This document shows positions 1 through 7,885 of a stretch of 64,000 nt of DNA, piece after piece. The stretch spans positions 1,783,226 to 1,847,225 of the forward strand of contig CP059069.1 of assembly GCA_017798145.1 (NCBI GenBank). The letters are read 5' to 3'. The first letter of the stretch is position 1, and every line of letters starts with the position of its first letter. The position numbers were made by a program, and so were the translations under genes. The notes under the pieces were generated by a model that did not search any database, was not told where the DNA came from, and saw only the letters and a program-made list of their open reading frames with translations. The DNA comes from Akkermansiaceae bacterium. Lineage in GTDB: Bacteria; Verrucomicrobiota; Verrucomicrobiia; Verrucomicrobiales; Akkermansiaceae.

Positions 1-351
1 TACCTGCATCACCCGGCATTCGCGGTGTGCGACAGGGATTACTACCGGGCATCCATGGGATCCATGAGGGAGCGCGTGCCGGATGCGCGGTTTTTTGTTT
101 TCTCGGACGATCCCGCATGGTGCCGCGGGGAATTCCGCGATGCCGATACGGAAATCGTGGACATCGGCTCAGGTAACCCGCTGCACGACATGCACCTGAT
201 GAGCCTGGCTTCCCACCACATCATCGCCAACAGCAGCTATTCCTGGTGGGCGGCGTGGCTGGGCGAAAAACCGGGGCAGGAGGTGATCATGCCGGAACGT
301 TGGTTTTCCCGCGACATCGTTGCTCCGATCTCTGAGAAAAAGTGGAAGTAA
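1..351 (+). CDS. Alpha-1,2-fucosyltransferase-like glycosyltransferase (GT11), 3' end only
   Basis: The reading frame is open from the first base, so the gene begins upstream of the window; about 116 C-terminal residues are visible. The segment HHIIANSSYSWWAAWLG matches the conserved C-terminal motif of GT11 alpha-1,2-fucosyltransferases (H-x-x-x-x-N-S-S/T-[FY]-S-W-W), and the preceding FFVFSDDPAWCR also fits that family. GT11 enzymes transfer fucose from GDP-fucose to galactose-containing glycans. Its position at the head of a run of glycosyltransferases suggests it decorates the same surface polysaccharide. The family call is firm; the acceptor is unknown. Confidence 0.85.
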   Translation, partial: YLHHPAFAVCDRDYYRASMGSMRERVPDARFFVFSDDPAWCRGEFRDADTEIVDIGSGNPLHDMHLMSLASHHIIANSSYSWWAAWLGEKPGQEVIMPERWFSRDIVAPISEKKWK

Positions 352-413
352 TGGATCCTGCGGATCGTCTGAAAGTCTAAAAGTCATACGACGCGATCTC
401 CGACATCTTCCTC

Positions 414-530
414 TTCGACCTTCCGACCTTCCGACCTTCCGACCTTCCGACCTTCCGACCTTCCGACCTTCCGACCTTCCGACCTTCCGACCTTCCGACC
501 TTCCGACCTTCCGACCTTCGACCTTCCGAC
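414..530. repeat. 8-bp tandem repeat array, 12 perfect units
   Basis: Twelve perfect copies of the octamer TTCCGACC run from 421 to 516. They are bordered on each side by a 7-base variant TTCGACC (414-420 and 517-523) and a last partial unit (524-530). The array ends one base before the ATG of the next gene. Just upstream (about 368-391) are looser octamers of the type TCTGAAAG/TCTAAAAG. The unit is not a multiple of three and the downstream gene's frame is open through the array from 373, so copy-number change would shift any translation entering from upstream. Confidence 0.95.
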
Positions 531-531
531 A

Positions 532-1728
532 ATGCCCAAAAAGCCCTCCCCGACCGCAGCGATTCTCGGGATCCTGTTGGTGTGTGCGACGGTCACCCAG
601 TTCGTTGGCGCGCTTTCCTGGGGCCATGAAAGCTATCAGATCACCGATTGGCTGATCAACTATGCGGGCGGATTCGTCCGCCGCGGGCTGCCGGGAACGC
701 TGCTGGGCTTCCTGGAGGAAGTCACGGGAATCGGTGCGAACCTCCTGGCAATCGCTGTTTCGCTGGCGCTCTATCTATCGCTGGCTGCGTGGTTCCTGCG
801 GCGCGGCGCGGCGGTATTTCCGGCCGCGCTCATCCTTTCATGCATCGTGATGGGGTTCCCCGGTTACCAAGACTTCGTCCGCAAGGATTGCCTTGGGCTG
901 CTGCTCTTGCTCGGCTGCCTGAAAGCGCAGGACAGCGGCCTGCCTGGCTTCCCAAGGGCGGTCATTGCCAACCTGCTGGCGGCGCTTGCGATCCTCAGCC
1001 ACGAGACCTTCATGTTCTACGCACTGCCCGCGCTGGTGTTCATGGGGAAGCGGCGTCCGGGATTGCGCGAAGTTTCGCTGGGAGCCCTTTCGCTGGCTCC
1101 CGCGGCCCTGGTTTTCCTGATCGTGGCGAAGCATCACGGCACCCCCGCCATCGCGGCAGCCGTGCATGAATCCTGGATGCCTTTGTGGAAAACGCTCGCG
1201 CCGGGAGAGGCGGCCATCGAGCCCGCCGCTTCGATCGCGGCGCTCGGCTGGACAGCCGGGGAAGGACTGCACCAAAGCGGCTACATGCTCACCTCCGGCC
1301 TTTACCAGCCGCTTTGCTGGATCTCGGTGTTCTCCATCTCCTTCCTGCTGGTCATCCTCTTCACGGGGTGCCGGGCGGAATCTTCGATACGGACGGAAAC
1401 AAGGGTCAGGGTCACAGCGCTGCTCGTGGCGCAGCTGGTTTTCATCTCACCGCTCTTCCTCCTGGGGATAGACTACGGAAGGTGGCTGTTCCTGTGGGTC
1501 GCCTCGTCGCTCATGCTCCATCTCTGCGGGCGGCGGCCGCCGGCATGGCTGGAGGCTGCGGTTGCCGGGATTTTCCGCCGGCTCAAGATCCCGGCCATTC
1601 TGGAACGGATCCCGGCAAGGGATTGGTATCTCCTGTTTTTCGGCTTCCCGGTGATCTGGAATCTCCACAACTTCATCACCGCCAGCCCGGTAGTCCGGCA
1701 TCTGGAGCTCCTGCGCACTTATTTCTGA
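532..1728 (+). CDS. Polytopic membrane protein of the polysaccharide locus (candidate Wzy/EpsG-like)
   Basis: This 398-residue protein has many hydrophobic segments (for example residues 8-28, about 65-90, 98-115, 180-197, 260-282 and 295-315). Its N-terminal loop DWLINYAGGFVRRGLPG resembles a motif found in membrane proteins of O-antigen and capsule clusters that are often Wzy- or EpsG-like. No catalytic signature confirms polymerase activity, so the role is inferred from neighbours. The ATG at 532 follows the octamer array by one base, and no Shine-Dalgarno sequence is visible because the array fills that position. The next gene starts 8 bp after the stop, suggesting cotranscription. Confidence 0.7.
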   Translation: MPKKPSPTAAILGILLVCATVTQFVGALSWGHESYQITDWLINYAGGFVRRGLPGTLLGFLEEVTGIGANLLAIAVSLALYLSLAAWFLRRGAAVFPAALILSCIVMGFPGYQDFVRKDCLGLLLLLGCLKAQDSGLPGFPRAVIANLLAALAILSHETFMFYALPALVFMGKRRPGLREVSLGALSLAPAALVFLIVAKHHGTPAIAAAVHESWMPLWKTLAPGEAAIEPAASIAALGWTAGEGLHQSGYMLTSGLYQPLCWISVFSISFLLVILFTGCRAESSIRTETRVRVTALLVAQLVFISPLFLLGIDYGRWLFLWVASSLMLHLCGRRPPAWLEAAVAGIFRRLKIPAILERIPARDWYLLFFGFPVIWNLHNFITASPVVRHLELLRTYF

Positions 1729-1736
1729 AACATCCC

Positions 1737-2474
1737 ATGTCGAGATATCCCGATAACTGGGCGGTGGTGATCCCGCTCGCCAACGAGGAGGCCGAGCTTC
1801 CGGAGCTTGCCGAGGCACTGGCAGCCGTCATGGATGCCATGGAGGGCGGGGCGGTGTATTTCGTCATCGACAAGGTATCCAAGGACAGGACGCTGGAGTG
1901 CTGCGAGGAACTTTCCGCAAGGGATTCCCGGTTCATCACGAAATGGATCCCGGAAAACCGGAACGTGGTGGATGCCTATATGAACGGCTTCCGGGAAGCC
2001 CTGAAGGGCGGCCATGAAATCATCATCGAGATGGACGGGGGGCTGTCCCACGATCCCAGGGCCATCCCCGCGTTCCTGCGGGCGCTCAACGAGGGCAACG
2101 ACTGCGCCTTCGGCAGCCGCTACATCAACGGCGGCTCCATGGTGGACTCGCCCTTCGGCCGCAGGTTCCTGAGCAAGGGCGGCACCGTGCTTGCCCGCTG
2201 GCTGCTCGGCGCGAAGCTGGCCGACATGACATCCGGCTTCCAGGGATTCCGCCGCCCCATCCTTGAGCGGCTTGTGGGTTATCCTCTCCTCTCCAAGGCG
2301 CATTTCTACCAGACGGAGCTACGCCACCTGCTGCGCTCGCAGAAACTCATCGAGGTGCCCATCCATTACCGCGCACCATCTCCCGGCGTATCACAAGGGG
2401 CGGTTCGGAATTCCATCGCCGTCCTGCTCCGCTACTTCCTGTTGCGACTTACAGGCCGCTCCCCTTCCCTCTGA
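1737..2474 (+). CDS. DPM1-like family 2 glycosyltransferase
   Basis: This 245-residue cytoplasmic GT2 enzyme has the order expected for dolichol/polyprenyl-phosphate mannosyltransferase-like proteins: VVIPLANEEAEL at the N-terminus, a VIDKVSKDRT segment, IIEMDGGLSHDP at the metal-binding position, and GSRYINGGS further on. Such enzymes transfer a sugar from a nucleotide to a polyprenyl phosphate. The usual D-A-D is D-G-G here, so only the first aspartate remains; whether this alters metal use is unknown. The ATG at 1737 was chosen because the alignable family start begins there; the longer open frame upstream overlaps the preceding gene. The next gene begins 6 bp after the stop. Confidence 0.85.
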   Translation: MSRYPDNWAVVIPLANEEAELPELAEALAAVMDAMEGGAVYFVIDKVSKDRTLECCEELSARDSRFITKWIPENRNVVDAYMNGFREALKGGHEIIIEMDGGLSHDPRAIPAFLRALNEGNDCAFGSRYINGGSMVDSPFGRRFLSKGGTVLARWLLGAKLADMTSGFQGFRRPILERLVGYPLLSKAHFYQTELRHLLRSQKLIEVPIHYRAPSPGVSQGAVRNSIAVLLRYFLLRLTGRSPSL

Positions 2475-2480
2475 GAAAAC

Positions 2481-3485
2481 ATGCCCACCGCCCTCGTCAT
2501 CACATCGATCAACGCGCCCAACAAAGCCCTGCAAGAACTCGCAAAGGGCTGTGTCCGGCACGGCTGGGATTTCGTTGTCGCGGGGGATGGGAAGAGCCCT
2601 GCCGATTTCGCCTTGGAGGGATGCCGCTTCCTTTCCCTCGAACAGCAGCGGGCGAGCGGCTTCGCCCTCGGGGAGATCTGCCCGGAGCGCTCCTACACGC
2701 GCAAGAACATCGGTTACCTCGATGCCATGCGTGCGGGTGCCACGGTGATCGTGGAAACCGATGACGACAACCTCCCCCGCGAGGAGTTCTGGCGGAAACG
2801 GGAGCCGGGTGTCTCTTGCCGGAAGGTGGCCGCCGAGGGCTGGGTGAACGCCTACCGCTATTTCACGCGGAATTTCATCTACCCGAGGGGGCTGCCCCTC
2901 ACCCACGCAAGGGGCGAGGCACCCGAAGCGGGCGGATTCTCAAGCCAGGATTGCCCGATCCAGCAAGGCCTTGCAGACAACGACCCCGATGTCGATGCGG
3001 TGTATCGGATGCTCTACCCCCTGCCCTTCGACTTCGAGCTGGATGATGGCCCTGTGCTGCTTGGGCGAGGTGCCTGGTGCCCTTTCAACAGCCAGAACAC
3101 GACGTTTTTCCCATCCGCGTTTCCGCTGCTCTACCTGCCCGCAAACTGCAGCTTCCGGATGACGGACATCTGGCGGAGCTTCGTCGCCCAACGCATCCTG
3201 CATGAGCTGGGGCACGGCGTCCTTTTCCACAGGCCGACCGTCTGGCAGGAACGCAACGAGCACGATCTGCACCGCGATTTCATCGACGAGCTCCCCGGAT
3301 ACGAGAACAACGACAGGATGCGAGAAGAGCTTTCCGCCCTGAGTTTCGCACCCGGCGCATCGATGCAATCGATGATGGAAACATGCTACGGGAATCTCAT
3401 ACGCAACGGCTGGGTGGGGCAGGAGGAGGAAAGCCTGCTCCAGGCATGGTTCATGGATCTCGGCACCTTGGGACAGGAAACATGA
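2481..3485 (+). CDS. STELLO-type glycosyltransferase (DUF288)
   Basis: The 334-residue product begins ALVITSINAPNKALQ, contains RKNIGYLDAM and VIVETDDDNLP, and later GRGAWCPFNSQNT. This pattern is that of the STELLO/DUF288 family, best known from plant Golgi proteins that affect cellulose synthase. In bacteria the family is a GT-A-like glycosyltransferase of uncertain substrate. The D-D-D-N motif (about residues 92-96) is the likely nucleotide-sugar/metal site. No signal peptide is seen. The stop overlaps the next start as ATGA, indicating translational coupling. Location suggests a part in building the exopolysaccharide repeat unit; the sugar cannot be told from sequence. Confidence 0.8.
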   Translation: MPTALVITSINAPNKALQELAKGCVRHGWDFVVAGDGKSPADFALEGCRFLSLEQQRASGFALGEICPERSYTRKNIGYLDAMRAGATVIVETDDDNLPREEFWRKREPGVSCRKVAAEGWVNAYRYFTRNFIYPRGLPLTHARGEAPEAGGFSSQDCPIQQGLADNDPDVDAVYRMLYPLPFDFELDDGPVLLGRGAWCPFNSQNTTFFPSAFPLLYLPANCSFRMTDIWRSFVAQRILHELGHGVLFHRPTVWQERNEHDLHRDFIDELPGYENNDRMREELSALSFAPGASMQSMMETCYGNLIRNGWVGQEEESLLQAWFMDLGTLGQET

Positions 3486-4669
3486 GCGCATCCCCCGGCA
3501 TACCGCGCAGCATCTGGCTGCTGGCCCTGTTGCTGGCGTTTCCGTCCTTCGGGTTTGTCCAGAAATACGCGGGCCTGGCCGGTGTGGCGGCTTACCTCGC
3601 GGCGGTGACGGCCGGGGTATGGTGCGTCGCGGCGTTCGGGGGTCGCCTCGCCCCATGGATCAAGCGCCGTTTCCGCCTTCTTTCCATCGTCGGCGTATGC
3701 GGTATGCTCGTGGGCTTCATCGTGCTCCATCCGTATGAGGACAGCAAGGGCCCCGGCAAAAGCAGCGACCGGAACGAAGGCCTGGAGCTGGCAGTGGAAC
3801 GTCTGGCCGCCGGGGAGAACCCCTACTACCCGCCCCGCGTTTTTCCCGGGCCGCTTTCGCTTTTCCCGGGTTCCATCCTGCTATCCGCACCTTTCTCGGC
3901 ACTTGGCAACAGCGGCTACCAGAACATTTTCTGGCTTGCCGCTTTCCTGCTGGCGGCTTCCCGCTGGTTCAATGACAAGGCGCTTGCCTGCTTCGTTCTG
4001 GCCGCCCCCTTCGCCCTCTCGCCGGCGATGGTTTATGAGTTCGTTTCCGGAGGGGACCTGATTTCCAACGGGATCTTCGTCACCCTCTTCCTGCTTCTCG
4101 CCGTTTCCGCGTGGTCGGAACCCACCGCCCCTGCATGGCAGCGCTGGGGGGCATGCGTGTTGCTGGGGATAGGGCTCGCCTCGCGGGCGAACTTCATCCT
4201 GCTCCTCCCGCTTTTTGCAGGTACGATCTGGAGGGTAGCCGGATTCAGGCAGGCCGTCGCGGCGGGAAGCGCGGTGGCCTTGTCCGTCCTCGCCGTATCC
4301 CTGCCCTTCTATCTCATCGATACTGCGGCCTTCACCCCGCTCATGTCGCGCAGGAAGCTGGCTCTCGTCAACGACTCCCTGCCATGGGCCGGGACGGCGA
4401 TGATCGCCCTCACCGCGCTCTCATCCGTGGCTGGGGCTTTCCTCATCAGGTTCCGGTGCTGCGGAGACCCGGCTAGGGCGATGTTCCGTTGCTGCACTCT
4501 CGTCACCCTCGTGCCGATGGCATGCGCCATCCTGTTCTCAAGCATCGTCCAGTCCTTTCCCGATTTCGGATTCCTGCGCGATCGCTTTGGGCTGATGTAT
4601 TTGCCATTCGCGCTGTTCGGCTGGGGCGGGGCATGGATCGCCAATATCGGGAAACCGGAATCCGACTGA
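3482..4669 (+). CDS. Polytopic membrane protein, GT87/GT39-like
   Basis: This 395-residue protein has about ten hydrophobic segments. After the second or third segment it has an extracytoplasmic-looking loop (NEGLELAVERLAAGENPYYP), the style of polyprenol-phosphate-sugar-dependent GT-C glycosyltransferases (GT87/DUF2029-like), where an acidic residue in the first large loop is catalytic. The family is judged from topology and this loop only. The start at 3482 overlaps the stop of the STELLO gene by ATGA; the open frame upstream overlaps that gene and was discarded. It could instead be a flippase or polymerase. Confidence 0.6.
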   Translation: MSASPGIPRSIWLLALLLAFPSFGFVQKYAGLAGVAAYLAAVTAGVWCVAAFGGRLAPWIKRRFRLLSIVGVCGMLVGFIVLHPYEDSKGPGKSSDRNEGLELAVERLAAGENPYYPPRVFPGPLSLFPGSILLSAPFSALGNSGYQNIFWLAAFLLAASRWFNDKALACFVLAAPFALSPAMVYEFVSGGDLISNGIFVTLFLLLAVSAWSEPTAPAWQRWGACVLLGIGLASRANFILLLPLFAGTIWRVAGFRQAVAAGSAVALSVLAVSLPFYLIDTAAFTPLMSRRKLALVNDSLPWAGTAMIALTALSSVAGAFLIRFRCCGDPARAMFRCCTLVTLVPMACAILFSSIVQSFPDFGFLRDRFGLMYLPFALFGWGGAWIANIGKPESD

Positions 4670-4732
4670 CATGCATCCTCCCCTCATTCATCCGAGCATT
4701 TCAGGCTCCAGCGTTCCAACATTTGTTTCCCA

Positions 4733-5911
4733 ATGCGGATCTACACCTGCACTCCGGTAGCCTTCGGCGGAGGCGAGGATTTCTTCGCCCGCGACAGCGG
4801 CTTGCTATGCCGTGGGCTGCAGATGATCGGCATCGAAAGCCGGGCGGTGATGCCGGGGGAACGGAAACCGGAAGACGGGGCGGACCTGATCCGGACGGAT
4901 TACCCGGATCTCGAATCGGCGGCATGGTGGAAGTCCCTGGGAATCGATGGCCTGGTCCTTTATGCATGGGGGCATCCGAAATACCATAAGGTGGCGGCCG
5001 CGATCCATGCGGCGGGCATACCTCTCGTGCTCAACCTGGACAGCGGGGGTTTCCTGAGCCCGCATGTGGGCTTGGGTGATTGGCTGCGGGCGCAGTGGGT
5101 TTACGGCGGCCAAGGGCGGGGTGTAGGTTCCTGGCTGCGCTTCGCAAAACTCTCGGTGTTCCGGTTTTTCGGCGGCTTGCTGGTAACCGAGCGCCTCCGT
5201 GTTAGGCACCTGGAATGTGGCGACGCGATCGCCTGCGTCTCGCCGGGTGCGGCAAGGTATGTGCGGAGGCTCTGCCACCACCATGGCGGGGATGGGCTGG
5301 CGGATCGCGTTACGGTCATCCCCCATTCGGTGGAACCCGCCTTCCGTTTTCCGGGCGGCAACAAGCGGCGGCAAGTGGCCTGCGTGGGGCGCTGGGACGA
5401 TGGGATCCAGAAGCGGACATGGCTGCTGGCCGAAGTCATCGGGAGAGTGCTCGAAACCGATGATGAGGTATGCTTCGTCATTGCGGGAAAGGCGGCACCC
5501 GGGTTGGAGAAATGGCATTCCTGCCTGCCGGATGCGGGGAGGAAGCGGGTGAAGCTCACGGGTATGATCGGGCGCGCGGAACTCGTTGCCTTGCTCGGGG
5601 AATCCCGGGTTTTCTACAGCCCCTCGGCCTACGAGAGCTTTGGCATCGCGGCGGCCGAGGCACTCTGCTCCGGCTGTTCGGTGGTGGCCGGGCGCTCTGT
5701 GACGATGGCCGCCTTCGATTGGTTCGTTTCGGAAAAATCCGGCCAGCTCGCCTCCACCGACGATGCATGCGGGCACGCCGAGGCCTTGGTCCGGGAGTTG
5801 GCGGCATGGGACAACGGAGATCGGGATGCCCCTGGGATTTCCACGGCATGGTGTGCTAGGCTGCACGCGGATCGTGTTGCCATGAAGGTTAGGGAAATCC
5901 TGAAAAGATAA
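4733..5911 (+). CDS. GT4 family glycosyltransferase
   Basis: This 392-residue cytoplasmic GT-B enzyme begins RIYTCTPVAFGGGEDFFARD, the N-terminal glycine-rich acceptor-side loop. Its C-terminal half has VACVGRWD, FVIAGKAAPG and FYSPSAYESFGIAAAEALCSG, the E-x7-E nucleotide-sugar motif of GT4 (near residues 305-313). It would transfer a sugar with retention of configuration to the growing lipid-linked chain. It lies 63 bp after the preceding gene; no strong Shine-Dalgarno sequence is visible before the ATG. Sugar specificity is not inferable. Confidence 0.85.
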   Translation: MRIYTCTPVAFGGGEDFFARDSGLLCRGLQMIGIESRAVMPGERKPEDGADLIRTDYPDLESAAWWKSLGIDGLVLYAWGHPKYHKVAAAIHAAGIPLVLNLDSGGFLSPHVGLGDWLRAQWVYGGQGRGVGSWLRFAKLSVFRFFGGLLVTERLRVRHLECGDAIACVSPGAARYVRRLCHHHGGDGLADRVTVIPHSVEPAFRFPGGNKRRQVACVGRWDDGIQKRTWLLAEVIGRVLETDDEVCFVIAGKAAPGLEKWHSCLPDAGRKRVKLTGMIGRAELVALLGESRVFYSPSAYESFGIAAAEALCSGCSVVAGRSVTMAAFDWFVSEKSGQLASTDDACGHAEALVRELAAWDNGDRDAPGISTAWCARLHADRVAMKVREILKR

Positions 5912-5915
5912 TCGC

Positions 5916-6719
5916 ATGGACTTCACCATCGTCACGCCATCCCTCAACTACGGGCGCTTTCTCGGAGAGTGCCTGGAGAGTGTCGCCGCCCAGGGGGGAG
6001 TGACACTGGAGCACCTCGTGATCGACGGGGGATCGACGGATGACAGCGCTGCGGTCGCCGCAGCATTCCCGCATGCCACATGGCGGCAGGAAGCGGACGA
6101 GGGGATGTCGGACGCGATCAACAAGGGCTTCGCCCGGGCGCAGGGCGATTGGGTGATGTGGCTCAACGCCGATGACAGGCTGAAGCCCGGAGCCCTCGCG
6201 GATCTGCTGCCCCTATTGGGAAAAACCGATGCGGATGTGGTGTACGGCGACTGGGATTTCATCGACGGAGCCGGAGCCCACCTCCGGCATGTCACAGCCC
6301 CGAAGTGGTCGCGCTTCGTCCACATACACCACCATTGCTATGTCGGATCCACGGCGGCCTTTTACAGGAGATCCACGGTGATCGACGAGGGGCTGCGGCT
6401 CGACATCCGATTCCGCTACGCAATGGACAGCGAGTTCTACGCCCGGCTGGATGCCGCAGGGAAATGTTTCCGGCATGTTCCGGCCACCTTGGCGGATTTC
6501 CGCATGCACGGCGGGAACCTCTCGCAGCGCAATTTCGGAAAAACGCGGGAGATGGATCGAATCCTATCCGCAGAAAAACAGTTCGTGGAATCCCGCGCCG
6601 TCCGCCGCATGTATGGCATCACCCTGTTCCGCGACCCTTACCTCAACGGGCTCATCGACGGGCTTCTCTGGATCGCGGCGAAGGGTTGGAAAGCGGTGCT
6701 GAGGCTCACGGGTTCCTGA
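5916..6719 (+). CDS. GT2 family glycosyltransferase
   Basis: The 267-residue product has a canonical GT-A domain: FTIVTPSLNYGRFL at the start, HLVIDGGSTDDS, DEGMSDAINKGFARAQGDWVMWLNADDR (the D-D-x metal motif is NADD), then YGDWDFIDGAG. This type (WcaA-like) commonly transfers hexoses in O-antigen and capsule clusters. The C-terminus has a hydrophobic stretch (LIDGLLWIAAKGWKAVLRL) that may associate with the membrane. It begins 4 bp after the GT4 gene, so the two are likely cotranscribed. Confidence 0.87.
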   Translation: MDFTIVTPSLNYGRFLGECLESVAAQGGVTLEHLVIDGGSTDDSAAVAAAFPHATWRQEADEGMSDAINKGFARAQGDWVMWLNADDRLKPGALADLLPLLGKTDADVVYGDWDFIDGAGAHLRHVTAPKWSRFVHIHHHCYVGSTAAFYRRSTVIDEGLRLDIRFRYAMDSEFYARLDAAGKCFRHVPATLADFRMHGGNLSQRNFGKTREMDRILSAEKQFVESRAVRRMYGITLFRDPYLNGLIDGLLWIAAKGWKAVLRLTGS

Positions 6720-6743
6720 GCCATCCATCAGACAAAGTCACAA

Positions 6744-7439
6744 ATGATAAGAAAAATCCTCCAGATCTTCCGCGAAATTTTCCTCGATCCGATGCCTCTG
6801 AACGAGTTCTCGGACTATGACGACTACTGGGAGAAAAGGGGCAGGCAGGAGCCGAAGCACCGCTTCGTCTGGGTTGCCCGCAGGCTTCCCGAGAGGGGCA
6901 GGGTTCTTGACATCGGATGCGGTGACGGGGCTTTCCTGGAATACACCCGGGATATCAGGCCGGATCTGGATCTCCTCGGAATCGACGGTTCCGCCGCCGC
7001 GATCAGGAAACTCGGGGAGAAAGGCCTGGAAGGGGCGCTTGTGGGTGATCTCAATTCTCCCGACCTGACAAGCTTCCGCGAAGTCGATGTGATTGTCGCG
7101 ATGGAGCTCATCGAGCACCTTCCTGAGCCTGAACTGCTGATGAGGGAATTCCTCAAGACCAAGGCGCATGTCTTCTACATCACCATCCCGAACCTTGGGT
7201 TTGTCGTCAACCGCCTGCGCCTCGCGCTGGGTGGCAAGATGCCGCTCACGGCGATCGTCTATCACATCAAGGAACACCTGCGTTTCTGGACTGTGCGCGA
7301 CTTCCACGTCTGGGCGGCTCACTGCGGGTTCAATGTCCGCGAGTATGCGGGACAGAACGGTTTTTTCGGCCTGTGGCGGATTTTTCCCTCCCTTTTCGCC
7401 AGGCAGATGATCTATGTGCTGGAACGCAGGGATTCCTGA
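6744..7439 (+). CDS. Class I SAM-dependent methyltransferase
   Basis: This 231-residue protein carries motif I (GRVLDIGCGDGAFLEYT, near residue 51), motif II (DLLGIDGSAAAIRKL) and a later DVIVAMELIEHLPEP, the layout of Methyltransf_11/23-type small-molecule methyltransferases. In polysaccharide clusters such enzymes often methylate a sugar or act on a lipid-linked intermediate; the target here is unknown. It is 24 bp after the GT2 gene and followed 29 bp later by the cytidylyltransferase. Confidence 0.8.
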   Translation: MIRKILQIFREIFLDPMPLNEFSDYDDYWEKRGRQEPKHRFVWVARRLPERGRVLDIGCGDGAFLEYTRDIRPDLDLLGIDGSAAAIRKLGEKGLEGALVGDLNSPDLTSFREVDVIVAMELIEHLPEPELLMREFLKTKAHVFYITIPNLGFVVNRLRLALGGKMPLTAIVYHIKEHLRFWTVRDFHVWAAHCGFNVREYAGQNGFFGLWRIFPSLFARQMIYVLERRDS

Positions 7440-7468
7440 GACCGCATGTGATCGCCCCCATTCCCGAT

Positions 7469-7885
7469 ATGAAAAAAATCATCACATACGGCACTTTCGA
7501 CCTGCTCCACCGGGGACACATCAACCTCCTGAAGAGAGCCCGGGAAATGGGTGACTTCCTCGTCGTGGGCTTGTCGAGCGACAGTTTCAATGCGCTGAAA
7601 AACAAGAAGGCGTTCTACTCCTTCGAGGAGCGGAAGCTCGTCCTAGAGGCGGTTCGCTATGTGGATCTGGTCATCCCGGAGGACGGCTGGGAGCAGAAGG
7701 AACGCGATGTGGCGGAGCACGGCATCGATGTCTTCGTGATGGGCGATGACTGGAAGGGCAAGTTCGACCACCTGAAAACCCAGTGCGAGGTCGTTTACCT
7801 TTCGCGCACCGAAGGCATCAGCACCACGCAGATCAAGGCGGAGCTGCGGGTCACTGAATCATCGAACGTGGAATTCACAGGGTGA
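7469..7885 (+). CDS. tagD: Glycerol-3-phosphate cytidylyltransferase-like (TagD)
   Basis: This 138-residue protein has the short length and motifs of TagD: YGTFDLLHRGHINLLKRA (with the H-x-G-H nucleotidyltransferase signature) and a later RTEGISTTQIK matching the R-T-E-G-I-S-T-T loop. The reaction is CTP + glycerol 3-phosphate giving CDP-glycerol. The start at 7469 was chosen because the TagD fold begins there; the longer open frame is out of register with the preceding methyltransferase. Its stop overlaps the next GTG start (GTGA), coupling it to a CDP-glycerol-using transferase, which supports the substrate assignment. Confidence 0.9.
   Translation: MKKIITYGTFDLLHRGHINLLKRAREMGDFLVVGLSSDSFNALKNKKAFYSFEERKLVLEAVRYVDLVIPEDGWEQKERDVAEHGIDVFVMGDDWKGKFDHLKTQCEVVYLSRTEGISTTQIKAELRVTESSNVEFTG

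Noticed and set aside
414-530. CRISPR array
   Set aside because: Units are 8 bp with no spacers and no cas genes nearby; it is a simple tandem repeat.
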